A stretch of 28,952 bases of DNA from contig DBQD01000053.1 in NCBI GenBank assembly GCA_002305715.1, forward strand, positions 1-28,952. Direction: 5' to 3'. The position numbers were made by a program, and so were the translations under genes. The notes below the pieces were generated by a model. The model saw only the letters and a list, made by a program, of their open reading frames with translations. It ran no database searches and was not told the origin of the DNA. Shown here piece by piece: positions 15,912 through 22,535 of the stretch (position 1 is its first letter; every line of letters starts with the position of its first letter). The stretch comes from Proteiniphilum sp. UBA1403 (GTDB lineage Bacteria > Bacteroidota > Bacteroidia > Bacteroidales > Dysgonomonadaceae).

Positions 15912-16088
15912 GAATATTTTACACGTTCTTTTGTATGCTTATTGGATGAATGATTGGGGAGACATCAATGAATTCTAAAATGTATTGGTACTAAATTAAC
16001 ATATTAATCATATCAAATGTTTAGACATTGTTTTTTTTATTTTTTTAGCAAATTTCCAATTAGAATGGGATACTCATGAAAAAATATG

Positions 16089-16096
16089 TATATTTG
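16089..16096 (+). promoter_or_regulatory. Bacteroidetes-type -7 box (TATATTTG) for the etfBA-acyl-CoA dehydrogenase unit
   Basis: An exact TAnnTTTG match. Transcription from it would start near 16103 and leave a leader of about 120 bases before the etfB ATG at 16222, long enough for regulation, but I see no recognisable riboswitch in it. Confidence 0.6.
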
Positions 16097-16221
16097 CCCT
16101 TTCAACATTATACGCTTCTTTTAGGCAATTGTTTATATGTATTGCGATGGAAGCATTCTGATATACATTGTTATAGAGAAGTGCGCGAGAATACCAAAAG
16201 AAACAAACTAAACAAACTACA

Positions 16222-17094
16222 ATGGCTTTTAACATTATTGTGTTGGCTAAGCAGGTTCCCGATACACGCAATGTGGGGAAAGATGCGATGAAAGCCGACG
16301 GAACCGTGAACAGGGCTGCATTGCCTGCAATTTTTAACCCGGAAGACCTCAACGCGATGGAGCAGGCACTGGGTATCAAGGAACAATTTCCGGGTTCAAC
16401 GATTACTGTGCTGACCATGGGGCCAGGACGGGCTGCCGATATTCTACGGGAAGGTCTCTTCCGTGGTGCCGACGATGGGGTGTTGCTAACCGACAGGGCT
16501 TTTGCCGGTGCTGATACATTGGCTACATCGTATGCATTGTCGATGGCAATACGCAAAATTGGAAAGTTCGATCTCATTCTTGCAGGACGTCAGGCTATCG
16601 ATGGTGATACGGCCCAAGTGGGTCCGCAGATAGCAGAGAAGCTTGGTATTCCTCAGATTACCTATGCCGAGAATATCGAAGCTATAAAAGGGGATAGAAT
16701 TATTGTAAAACGACGTCTCGATAACGGAGTGGAAGTGGTTGAATGCCCGCTGCCGACACTCATTACTGTGAATGGCTCAGCCCGCACATGTAGACCACGT
16801 AATGCAAAGCTCCTACTGAAATACAAACATGCCAAAACAGTCACCGAAAGGCAGGTTGAAAACCTCGATTATATCGATATTTATAACAGTCATCCCTATC
16901 TAAATCTAACGGAATGGAGCGTTGCCGATGTGCAAGCTGATTCGAAACTGTGTGGTCTCTCAGGTTCTCCCACGAAAGTAAAGAAAATTGAAAATGTGGT
17001 CTTTCAGGCTAAAGAGAGCAAACGTTTGGGCGACAACGATGTCGAAATTGATGAACTGATGAGAGAACTGATAGAGAATCATACGATTGGATAA
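16222..17094 (+). CDS. etfB: Electron transfer flavoprotein subunit beta
   Basis: A 290-residue beta subunit of the ETF heterodimer, which carries electrons between acyl-CoA dehydrogenases and other redox partners in the cytoplasm. The N-terminus (FNIIVLAKQVPDTRNV) and the central RAFAGADTLATSYAL, LAGRQAIDGDTAQVGPQIAE and VVECPLPTLITV segments are characteristic of EtfB/FixA and bind the nucleotide (AMP or a second FAD). The ATG at 16222 gives the standard start. etfA follows 18 bases after the stop, as expected for a complex made in equal amounts. Whether this ETF bifurcates electrons cannot be settled by eye. Confidence 0.96.
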   Translation: MAFNIIVLAKQVPDTRNVGKDAMKADGTVNRAALPAIFNPEDLNAMEQALGIKEQFPGSTITVLTMGPGRAADILREGLFRGADDGVLLTDRAFAGADTLATSYALSMAIRKIGKFDLILAGRQAIDGDTAQVGPQIAEKLGIPQITYAENIEAIKGDRIIVKRRLDNGVEVVECPLPTLITVNGSARTCRPRNAKLLLKYKHAKTVTERQVENLDYIDIYNSHPYLNLTEWSVADVQADSKLCGLSGSPTKVKKIENVVFQAKESKRLGDNDVEIDELMRELIENHTIG

Positions 17095-17112
17095 CACGAC
17101 GAAACTAACAAT

Positions 17113-18132
17113 ATGAACAATTTATTCGTATATCTGGAAATTGAAGAGGGCATGGTAGCCGAGGTCAGCCTGGAACTACTCACCAAAGGTCGATCACTTG
17201 CGAATCAGCTGAACTGTAAATTGGAAGCGATTGCTGCCGGTGCCAATCTTGACACAATAGCGCAACAGGTTTTTCCGTATGGCGTGGATGTACTGCATCT
17301 TTTTAAAGATGATCGTTTATCACCCTATACCACTTTGCCTCATACATCCATACTGGTGGAACTATTTAAGAAAGAACAACCGCAGATATGTTTGATGGGA
17401 GCCACAATAATCGGTCGCGATTTAGGACCACGTGTCTCTTCAGCACTGGGAAGTGGACTGACTGCCGATTGTACATCACTTGAAATAGGTGATCACGAAG
17501 AAAAGAAAATTGGTAAAGTCTACAAGGATTTGTTGTATCAAATACGCCCTGCTTTTGGTGGTAACATTGTGGCTTGGATTATCAATCCCGATCATCGACC
17601 GCAAATGGCCACAGTACGGGAAGGAGTCATGAAAAAAGAGATCGTTGATCCTTTTTATAAAGGTGAAATAGTAGAGCATACGGTAAATGACTTTGTGAAG
17701 GAGGAGGACTTTGTGATCACTGTTATCGATCGGCATATTGAAAAGTCGAAAGTTAACATTAAGAACGCTCCCATCATCGTTTCGGGTGGTTATGGTGTTG
17801 GTTCAAAAGAAAACTTCCAGTTGCTTTATCAACTTGCTGATATATTGGGTGCCGAAGTAGGTGCCTCGCGTGCAGCTGTGGATGCAGGATTTGCTGAACA
17901 TGAACGTCAAGTGGGACAGACTGGTGTGACCGTACGTCCCAAAGTATATATTGCTTGTGGTATTTCCGGACAAATTCAACACATTGCAGGGATGCAGGAT
18001 AGTTCGCTCATTATTTCAATTAATAGTGATCCTGATGCACCCATAAACGCAATAGCCGATTATGTAATCACAGGAGAAGTGGAGAAGGTAATTCCCAAGA
18101 TGATCAAATATTATAAGAAAAATACAAAATAA
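17113..18132 (+). CDS. etfA: Electron transfer flavoprotein subunit alpha
   Basis: A 339-residue alpha subunit carrying the main FAD. The C-terminal FAD domain is clear: GGYGVGSKENFQLL, GAEVGASRAAVDAGF, HERQVGQTGVTVRPKVYIA, CGISGQIQHIAGM and SINSDPDAPI (about 218-315). The N-terminal domain (about 1-190) pairs with EtfB. There is no ferredoxin domain fused to it, unlike some anaerobic EtfA proteins. It lies between etfB and the acyl-CoA dehydrogenase gene on the same strand, with a 50-base gap before the latter, and belongs to the same probable transcript. Confidence 0.96.
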   Translation: MNNLFVYLEIEEGMVAEVSLELLTKGRSLANQLNCKLEAIAAGANLDTIAQQVFPYGVDVLHLFKDDRLSPYTTLPHTSILVELFKKEQPQICLMGATIIGRDLGPRVSSALGSGLTADCTSLEIGDHEEKKIGKVYKDLLYQIRPAFGGNIVAWIINPDHRPQMATVREGVMKKEIVDPFYKGEIVEHTVNDFVKEEDFVITVIDRHIEKSKVNIKNAPIIVSGGYGVGSKENFQLLYQLADILGAEVGASRAAVDAGFAEHERQVGQTGVTVRPKVYIACGISGQIQHIAGMQDSSLIISINSDPDAPINAIADYVITGEVEKVIPKMIKYYKKNTK

Positions 18133-18182
18133 CAGATTGAGTGAAGGTCTATTGATCTCATTCAGAATGAAGGACGAAACAT

Positions 18183-19901
18183 ATGGCTAATTTTTATACC
18201 GATACACCCCAATTCAAACATTACCTTCAACATCCCTTGATGAAGCGAATTGTGGAACTGAAAGAACGGAACTATACCGACAGACAAACGTACGATTATG
18301 CTCCCATCGACTTTGAGGATGCTATGGATAGCTATGACAAAGTGCTGGAAGTGGTGGGAGAGATATGCGGTGAAATCATTGAACCCAATGCAGAAGAGGT
18401 AGATCACAATGGTCCCACCGTGGCCGATGGTCGTGTGACCTATGCCAAAAATACACAGGAGAATCTCGATGCTCTCAACAAAGCAGGGCTGATGGGAATG
18501 CGTTTTTCACGTAAGTATGGAGGACTTAATTTCCCTATGGTGCCCTATATGATCAGTGCCGATATCGTGAGTCGAGCCGATGCAAGCTTCCAAAATATTT
18601 GGATGCTGCAGGATTGTGGTGAGACCATTTATGAATTTGGGGATGAAGTACAGAAAAATAAATATATTCCGCGTGTAGTAAATGGGCAGACTATGTCTAT
18701 GGACCTGACCGAGCCGGATGCCGGATCTGATTTGCAGGCTGTAATGTTGAAGGCTAGTTTCAACGAAGCTGAGAATCAATGGTACCTGAATGGAGTGAAA
18801 CGTTTTATCACCAATGGGGACTCAGATATTCATTTGGTATTGGCCCGTTCAGAGGAAGGAACAAAGGATGCTCGCGGCTTGTCTATGTTTATTTATGACA
18901 AAAACAGTGGAGGAGTCACAGTACGTCGTATTGAAAATAAGATGGGTATCAAAGGAGCTCCCACTTGTGAGTTGGTATTCAGGAATGCAAAGGCTGAACT
19001 GGTGGGTAGCCGTCGTATGGGGTTGATCAAATATGTGATGTCGCTGATGAACGGGGCCCGCTTGGGTATCATGGCTCAGTCGGTCGGTCTTTGTGAGGCA
19101 GCAACACGTGAGGCCTATCAATATGCGACTGAACGTCGTCAGTTTGGTAAGGCAATCATCTCTTTCCCTGCAGTATACGAAATGTTGGCAAATATGCGAG
19201 CCAAGACCGACGCATCACGAAGCATTCTCTATGAAACTTGTCGTTTTGTTGATATATACAAGGAATTGGAAGATATTGCACGTGAGCGTAAATTATCACC
19301 CGAGGAGAGAGAGGAGATGAAATACTATTCGCGACTTGCGGATGCTTTCACGCCACTGGGTAAGGCAATGAGCAGCGAGTTTGCCAATCAGAATGCATAT
19401 GACGCCATTCAGATTCATGGTGGTTCTGGTTATATGAAAGACTATAAATGTGAACGACTATATAGAGACGCTCGTATTACCAATATTTATGAAGGTACTA
19501 CTCAACTTCAGGTAGTTGCAGCTATTCGTCACGTCACCACTGGCACATACCTTCAACGTATTGGGGAATATGCTGCCATGCCGGTATCTCCGGAATTGGA
19601 ACCTCTGAAGAAGATATTGCTAAAGATGACCGAGATGTATGCTAAGTTGGTTGAACGCGTTACAGCTCCCAAAGATGAAGAGTATCTCGATTTCCACGCT
19701 CGTCGCCTAGTAGAGTGTGCGGGACACATCATTGGCGGTTATCTGTTATTGCACGACGCTAATAAAAATCAGGATCTCTTCCGTCGAAGTGCTCAAGTAT
19801 ATGTCTATTATGGTCGAAATGAAGTGGTGAAGAATTACAATTTCATCGCTCAGGCTCATGTCGAGGATGTGGCATTTTATAAGCCTGATTTGTCAGAATA
19901 A
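18183..19901 (+). CDS. Acyl-CoA dehydrogenase, long form
   Basis: A 572-residue FAD enzyme that oxidises an acyl-CoA, or runs in reverse on an enoyl-CoA, exchanging electrons with the adjacent ETF. An N-terminal extension of about 80 residues precedes the standard core: the FAD/substrate segment MSMDLTEPDAGSDLQ (about 176-190), ATERRQFGKAI, and QIHGGSGYMKDYKCERLYRD. The catalytic base is Glu437 in NIYEGTTQLQ, the place of Glu376 in medium-chain enzymes. The C-terminal 120 residues form an extra helical region, as in the roughly 590-residue branch of the family, not the 380-residue butyryl-CoA type. The substrate cannot be named. A clear terminator follows at 19939-19966, closing the three-gene unit. 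Confidence 0.95.
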   Translation: MANFYTDTPQFKHYLQHPLMKRIVELKERNYTDRQTYDYAPIDFEDAMDSYDKVLEVVGEICGEIIEPNAEEVDHNGPTVADGRVTYAKNTQENLDALNKAGLMGMRFSRKYGGLNFPMVPYMISADIVSRADASFQNIWMLQDCGETIYEFGDEVQKNKYIPRVVNGQTMSMDLTEPDAGSDLQAVMLKASFNEAENQWYLNGVKRFITNGDSDIHLVLARSEEGTKDARGLSMFIYDKNSGGVTVRRIENKMGIKGAPTCELVFRNAKAELVGSRRMGLIKYVMSLMNGARLGIMAQSVGLCEAATREAYQYATERRQFGKAIISFPAVYEMLANMRAKTDASRSILYETCRFVDIYKELEDIARERKLSPEEREEMKYYSRLADAFTPLGKAMSSEFANQNAYDAIQIHGGSGYMKDYKCERLYRDARITNIYEGTTQLQVVAAIRHVTTGTYLQRIGEYAAMPVSPELEPLKKILLKMTEMYAKLVERVTAPKDEEYLDFHARRLVECAGHIIGGYLLLHDANKNQDLFRRSAQVYVYYGRNEVVKNYNFIAQAHVEDVAFYKPDLSE

Positions 19902-19938
19902 TGTACAGTTAAATATAACGAACAATTGAAATATTAAT

Positions 19939-19966
19939 AAGGGGAGTTGTAAAACTCCCTTTTTTG
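19939..19966 (+). terminator. Intrinsic terminator after the acyl-CoA dehydrogenase gene
   Basis: GGGAGTT (19942-19948) and AACTCCC (19953-19959) form a perfect 7-bp stem with a GTAA loop, extended outward by G-U and A-T pairs, followed directly by a run of six T residues. It ends the etfBA unit 38 bases after the stop codon. Confidence 0.9.
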
Positions 19967-20091
19967 TGTACGATTTCCAACTACGACAATATTGAATCTA
20001 TTGTGGGTTAGGTTGTGCAACTGCCATGTTTATCAATTAGATTCAGAGGGTTTTAATGCAACAGTTGACTGTCGATATGTAACCCATAGGT

Positions 20092-20976
20092 TTATTTACC
20101 AGGTCTGAAGAGAAGTTCCAATTTAGGTTGGGCGCGCATTTTCCCTGTAAACATATCGCGCATCCAGATTAATCCGGCCTCTACTCCGGTTGTAGAGTTA
20201 AACCAATGCTCCACGGTACCGCCATAGTAGGGTGTATTCATCATGGGTAACATAGGTCCCTGAGGTTGGTTGTTGTTTTGATGCACCGGCATGCCACCAT
20301 ACGCATTCAGATACCAGTTGTCATTCAAACGGTAACGAGTATGAAGGTCAAGTAAAAGGGCCGACTGATTAAGCATGAATGCATTTTGAGCAGTATGTAC
20401 ATAACGGAGTCCCCCATCGATCGACATATTGGGGTGCAACATATAGGCCGCATCGAAACCCACATTCCAAAAGGGGAGAGTTCCAAAATTAGAGTTATAA
20501 CCCCCTCTAATTCCTACATTAAAAAGAGATGAAACGGCATAGTTGGCACCTGCATTTAAAATATAATAGTTCCCTTTCCCAAACCAAGGAGTTTCAACCA
20601 ATCCTAGTGTAGCAGATGAATGTAACAACAGGTTGGGCACAGGCATAGTGGCTGCAATGGCCGTACGACTTTTGGATGTAATGAAATCAGATGCCACTCC
20701 GCTCCATTGAATGGGAGGAAGGGAGGAATTGGTTGTGTGGTAAGGTATGTTTAATATAAAACGGTTATGGGGTGTGAATTGTGGTTGCAAATCTGTAACA
20801 GGGTTGAGACGTGGTAGCTTCAAGGAGAAGTTCTCTGATTTGAGTGAATCTATTCCCTGAAAACGCAATTCACTAGGGACGTCTCTTTTTAGACTGTCTT
20901 GTTTCATTGGAATATCTTGTGCGAATCCTTCTGAGAGTTGAAAGATTAGGAGCACCAACAGACAAAACCTTTTCAT
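20092..20976 (-). CDS. Predicted secreted or outer-membrane protein, function unknown
   Basis: 294 residues from the ATG at 20976; that start gives a compact signal peptide (MKRFCLLVLLIFQLSEGFAQ, cleavage before Asp). An upstream in-frame ATG at 21012 would overlap the -7 box. After the signal comes a polar stretch (to about 80). The rest (about 95-290) shows alternating hydrophobic and aromatic residues, Gly-rich turns and Asn/Tyr pairs (GYNSNFGTLPFWNVGFDAAY, DGGLRYVHTAQ, RYRLNDNWYLNAYGG), the pattern of outer-membrane beta strands. The last residues end in FRPGK, lacking the usual terminal aromatic residue. I do not recognise a named family. It is divergent from the sigma factor gene, with 190 bases between starts, so it may be a target of that factor; this is inference. 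Confidence 0.78.
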   Translation of the reverse strand: MKRFCLLVLLIFQLSEGFAQDIPMKQDSLKRDVPSELRFQGIDSLKSENFSLKLPRLNPVTDLQPQFTPHNRFILNIPYHTTNSSLPPIQWSGVASDFITSKSRTAIAATMPVPNLLLHSSATLGLVETPWFGKGNYYILNAGANYAVSSLFNVGIRGGYNSNFGTLPFWNVGFDAAYMLHPNMSIDGGLRYVHTAQNAFMLNQSALLLDLHTRYRLNDNWYLNAYGGMPVHQNNNQPQGPMLPMMNTPYYGGTVEHWFNSTTGVEAGLIWMRDMFTGKMRAQPKLELLFRPGK

Positions 20977-21009
20977 ACACATATATATAGTAAATAAAAC
21001 GCTTTCCCA

Positions 21010-21017
21010 CAAAGGTA
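21010..21017 (-). promoter_or_regulatory. Bacteroidetes-type -7 box for the outer-membrane protein gene
   Basis: On the - strand this reads TACCTTTG, an exact TAnnTTTG match 33 bases before the ATG at 20976. This suggests the primary sigma factor transcribes the gene, which argues mildly against exclusive control by the adjacent ECF factor. Confidence 0.58.
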
Positions 21018-21075
21018 ATAAACATCCAATAAAAATAATCTATCTTTCTTGGTTGTTTCTTTTTTTTTGTATTTC

Positions 21076-21097
21076 TTTGTTATTGATAAATAACAAA
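21076..21097. promoter_or_regulatory. Perfect 9-bp inverted repeat upstream of the sigma factor gene
   Basis: TTTGTTATT (21076-21084), spacer GATA, AATAACAAA (21089-21097): a perfect dyad spanning 22 bases. It lies about 70 bases before the sigma factor ATG and 100 bases before the divergent start, a plausible operator for a dimeric repressor or activator. No T-tract follows, so it is not a terminator. Confidence 0.5.
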
Positions 21098-21166
21098 CGC
21101 TAAATTAATTGCCTATAAGCCCTCTTTACTCCACTAGATTAACATATTAATTGATGAAGTAAAGCA

Positions 21167-21760
21167 ATGGATACATTTACTGCGATGACCGATGAGGAAT
21201 TGGTCGTCTCATATGCGTGTGGTAATAACGAAGCGTTTGATCTACTCCTAGAGCGACATAAGCAATCTCTCTATAACTACATTTTCTATACTGTACACCA
21301 TAATGGACTTGCGGAAGATATTTTCCAAGATACCTTTATTAAAGCGATTACGACCATCAAGCAGGGACGATATACAGAATCGGGAAAGTTTAAAGCCTGG
21401 CTTATGCGGATTGCACATAATCTTATGATCGATTATTTCCGACAACGGAAAAACGAAAATACTGTTACAAACGAAGACTTTGAGCAAGAACTTTGGAACA
21501 ATGCCTCGTTATGCGATGACAATGTGGAGGATGAAATGGTGAAGAAGCAGGTACTCAACGATGTGAAAAAGTTAGTTACATTTCTACCTAAGTCGCAGCG
21601 TGAAGTGCTTGAAATGCGATACTACAACGATTTAAGTTTTAAGGAAATTGCCGAGAGAACCGGAGTTAGTATCAACACGGCGTTGGGGCGTATGCGTTAT
21701 GCTATTCTTAACATGCGTAGAATGGCAGAAGAGCATAATATGGTGCTTACCTTCGATTAA
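21167..21760 (+). CDS. ECF-type (sigma-70 family) RNA polymerase sigma factor
   Basis: A 197-residue alternative sigma factor with region 2 (about 24-92) for core and -10 recognition, including LYNYIFYTVHHNGLAEDIFQDTFIKA and FKAWLMRIAHNLMIDYFR (each split in the protein by short turns), an acidic linker (about 98-130), and region 4 (about 135-185), whose helix-turn-helix reads LSFKEIAERTGVSINTALGRMR. Region 3 is missing, as usual for ECF factors. No anti-sigma gene lies beside it; the next gene is 397 bases away on the opposite strand, so it may be controlled by expression or act as an orphan factor. Two dyads (21076-21097 and 21138-21151) lie just upstream, and a 22-bp repeat array lies downstream. 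Confidence 0.93.
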   Translation: MDTFTAMTDEELVVSYACGNNEAFDLLLERHKQSLYNYIFYTVHHNGLAEDIFQDTFIKAITTIKQGRYTESGKFKAWLMRIAHNLMIDYFRQRKNENTVTNEDFEQELWNNASLCDDNVEDEMVKKQVLNDVKKLVTFLPKSQREVLEMRYYNDLSFKEIAERTGVSINTALGRMRYAILNMRRMAEEHNMVLTFD

Positions 21761-21846
21761 AATACAAAATATCCCCGCAAAATGCAATCCTGTTATTTAT
21801 TAAATTTGAGGATGCTCTATGTAATTAGCAAGTTTGTATTTTGAGA

Positions 21847-21978
21847 TTTATAGGGTTGTTCAACTCTTAATATAAGGTTAAACAATTCAAATTATTAGGT
21901 TTAACAGCTCTTATCATAAAGTTGAACAACTCTAATTATAAGCTTTAACAGCTCTAATTATAAGGTAGAAAAAAATTA
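21847..21978. repeat. Six-unit tandem array with exact 22-bp period
   Basis: Units start at 21847, 21869, 21891, 21913, 21935 and 21957, all exactly 22 bases long with no indel. The consensus is ATTATA followed by AGGTTKAACARCTCTA. The third to fifth copies are closest to it, and the sixth has decayed to an A run in its second half. Traces of further copies may flank the array (21825-21846, 21979-22000). The cores of copies 1 (GTTGTTCAAC) and 4 (GTTGAACAAC) are exact reverse complements, so the unit has weak dyad symmetry. There are no unique spacers, so it is not a CRISPR. Confidence 0.8.
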
Positions 21979-22112
21979 TTTAAGAAGTTAACTTATTCAT
22001 TATTTGGGAATTCTTTGTAAACATAAGGGAACTGAATTATACATGGTGCAAGAATGCTTAATACAATTATTGAAATTGCATTAGACGATTTGCGAAAATG
22101 ATTTATTGAAAC

Positions 22113-22141
22113 GGTCGTTATAGAAAAAATGACCTTTTTTA
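22113..22141 (+). terminator. Probable terminator (+) between sigma factor and SMR genes
   Basis: GGTCGTT (22113-22119) pairs with AATGACC (22128-22134) with one G-U pair, followed by a run of six T residues. The stem is short. It is 350 bases after the sigma factor stop and points against the convergent SMR gene, so any transcript it ends would include the 22-bp array. Confidence 0.6.
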
Positions 22142-22157
22142 TCTGTTTATCTGAAAC

Positions 22158-22535
22158 CTATAAGTGTGTGGAGGTGAGTTGCAATCCCATAATTGATATA
22201 ATAAGGGTGCTCAGGAAAAACATTCTCCAGAAAGTGATCGGTTCTTTAAAAACGAGTATTCCCAAAATCACAGTACCCACTGCGCCGATACCTGCCCATA
22301 CTGCATAAGCCGTACCTGTTGAAATAGGGTGGGGGCCTCCCATCGATTTAAAGAGCAGGTACATACTCATACTCACCGAAATAAGAAATACAAAGAGCCA
22401 AATCCACATCTCTTTGCCCGATGTGTGTTGCATCTTACCCAAACTCATTGCAAAGATGGATTCAAACACACCTCCCACAATTAAAATAATCCAATTTATA
22501 CTCAATTTTGTTTCTAATTTATCGTTTATTTCCAA
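22158..22535 (-). CDS. SMR family transporter (SugE/Gdx-like)
   Basis: 125 residues from a TTG at 22535, or 115 from a second TTG at 22505 (MSINWIILIVGGVFES), which aligns better with SugE starts; no ATG is available near either. Four membrane helices are visible. The conserved TM1 glutamate is Glu25 (GGVFES), and GTAYAVWAGIGAVG is nearly the SugE/Gdx signature, pointing to guanidinium export rather than broad EmrE drug export; substrate is inferred. From TTG 22535 it overlaps the sbcC stop by 10 bases, so it is the third gene of the sbcDC unit. No guanidine riboswitch was recognised. The start choice is uncertain. Confidence 0.87.
   Translation of the reverse strand: MEINDKLETKLSINWIILIVGGVFESIFAMSLGKMQHTSGKEMWIWLFVFLISVSMSMYLLFKSMGGPHPISTGTAYAVWAGIGAVGTVILGILVFKEPITFWRMFFLSTLIISIMGLQLTSTHL

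Larger units (their letters stand above)
15881..16221. other. 341-base divergent intergenic region, lipoprotein gene / etfB
   Basis: This AT-rich stretch holds the two outward promoters (15904-15911 on -, 16089-16096 on +), a dyad ATTAACATATTAAT at 15995-16008, and T-rich runs at 16029-16046. Short frames on both strands (for example 16076-16291 on +) have no recognisable content and overlap the promoter or etfB. I see no further gene here. Confidence 0.6.
21761..22157. other. 397-base AT-rich gap between sigma factor gene and SMR transporter gene
   Basis: No open frame with recognisable content is present on either strand. The stretch holds the 22-bp tandem repeat array (21847-21978), a palindrome AAGTTAACTT at 21984-21993, and a hairpin plus T-run at 22113-22141. 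No TAnnTTTG box was seen on either strand, so evidence for an independent small RNA is weak; it may be a long 3' untranslated region of the sigma factor transcript. Confidence 0.6.

Noticed and set aside
16074..16577. 167-codon open frame on the - strand across the etfB start
   Set aside because: It is antisense to the conserved EtfB N-terminus and to its promoter, with no recognisable content.
21847..21978. CRISPR-like array
   Set aside because: Units abut with no unique spacers, the period is only 22 bases, and no cas gene is in the window.
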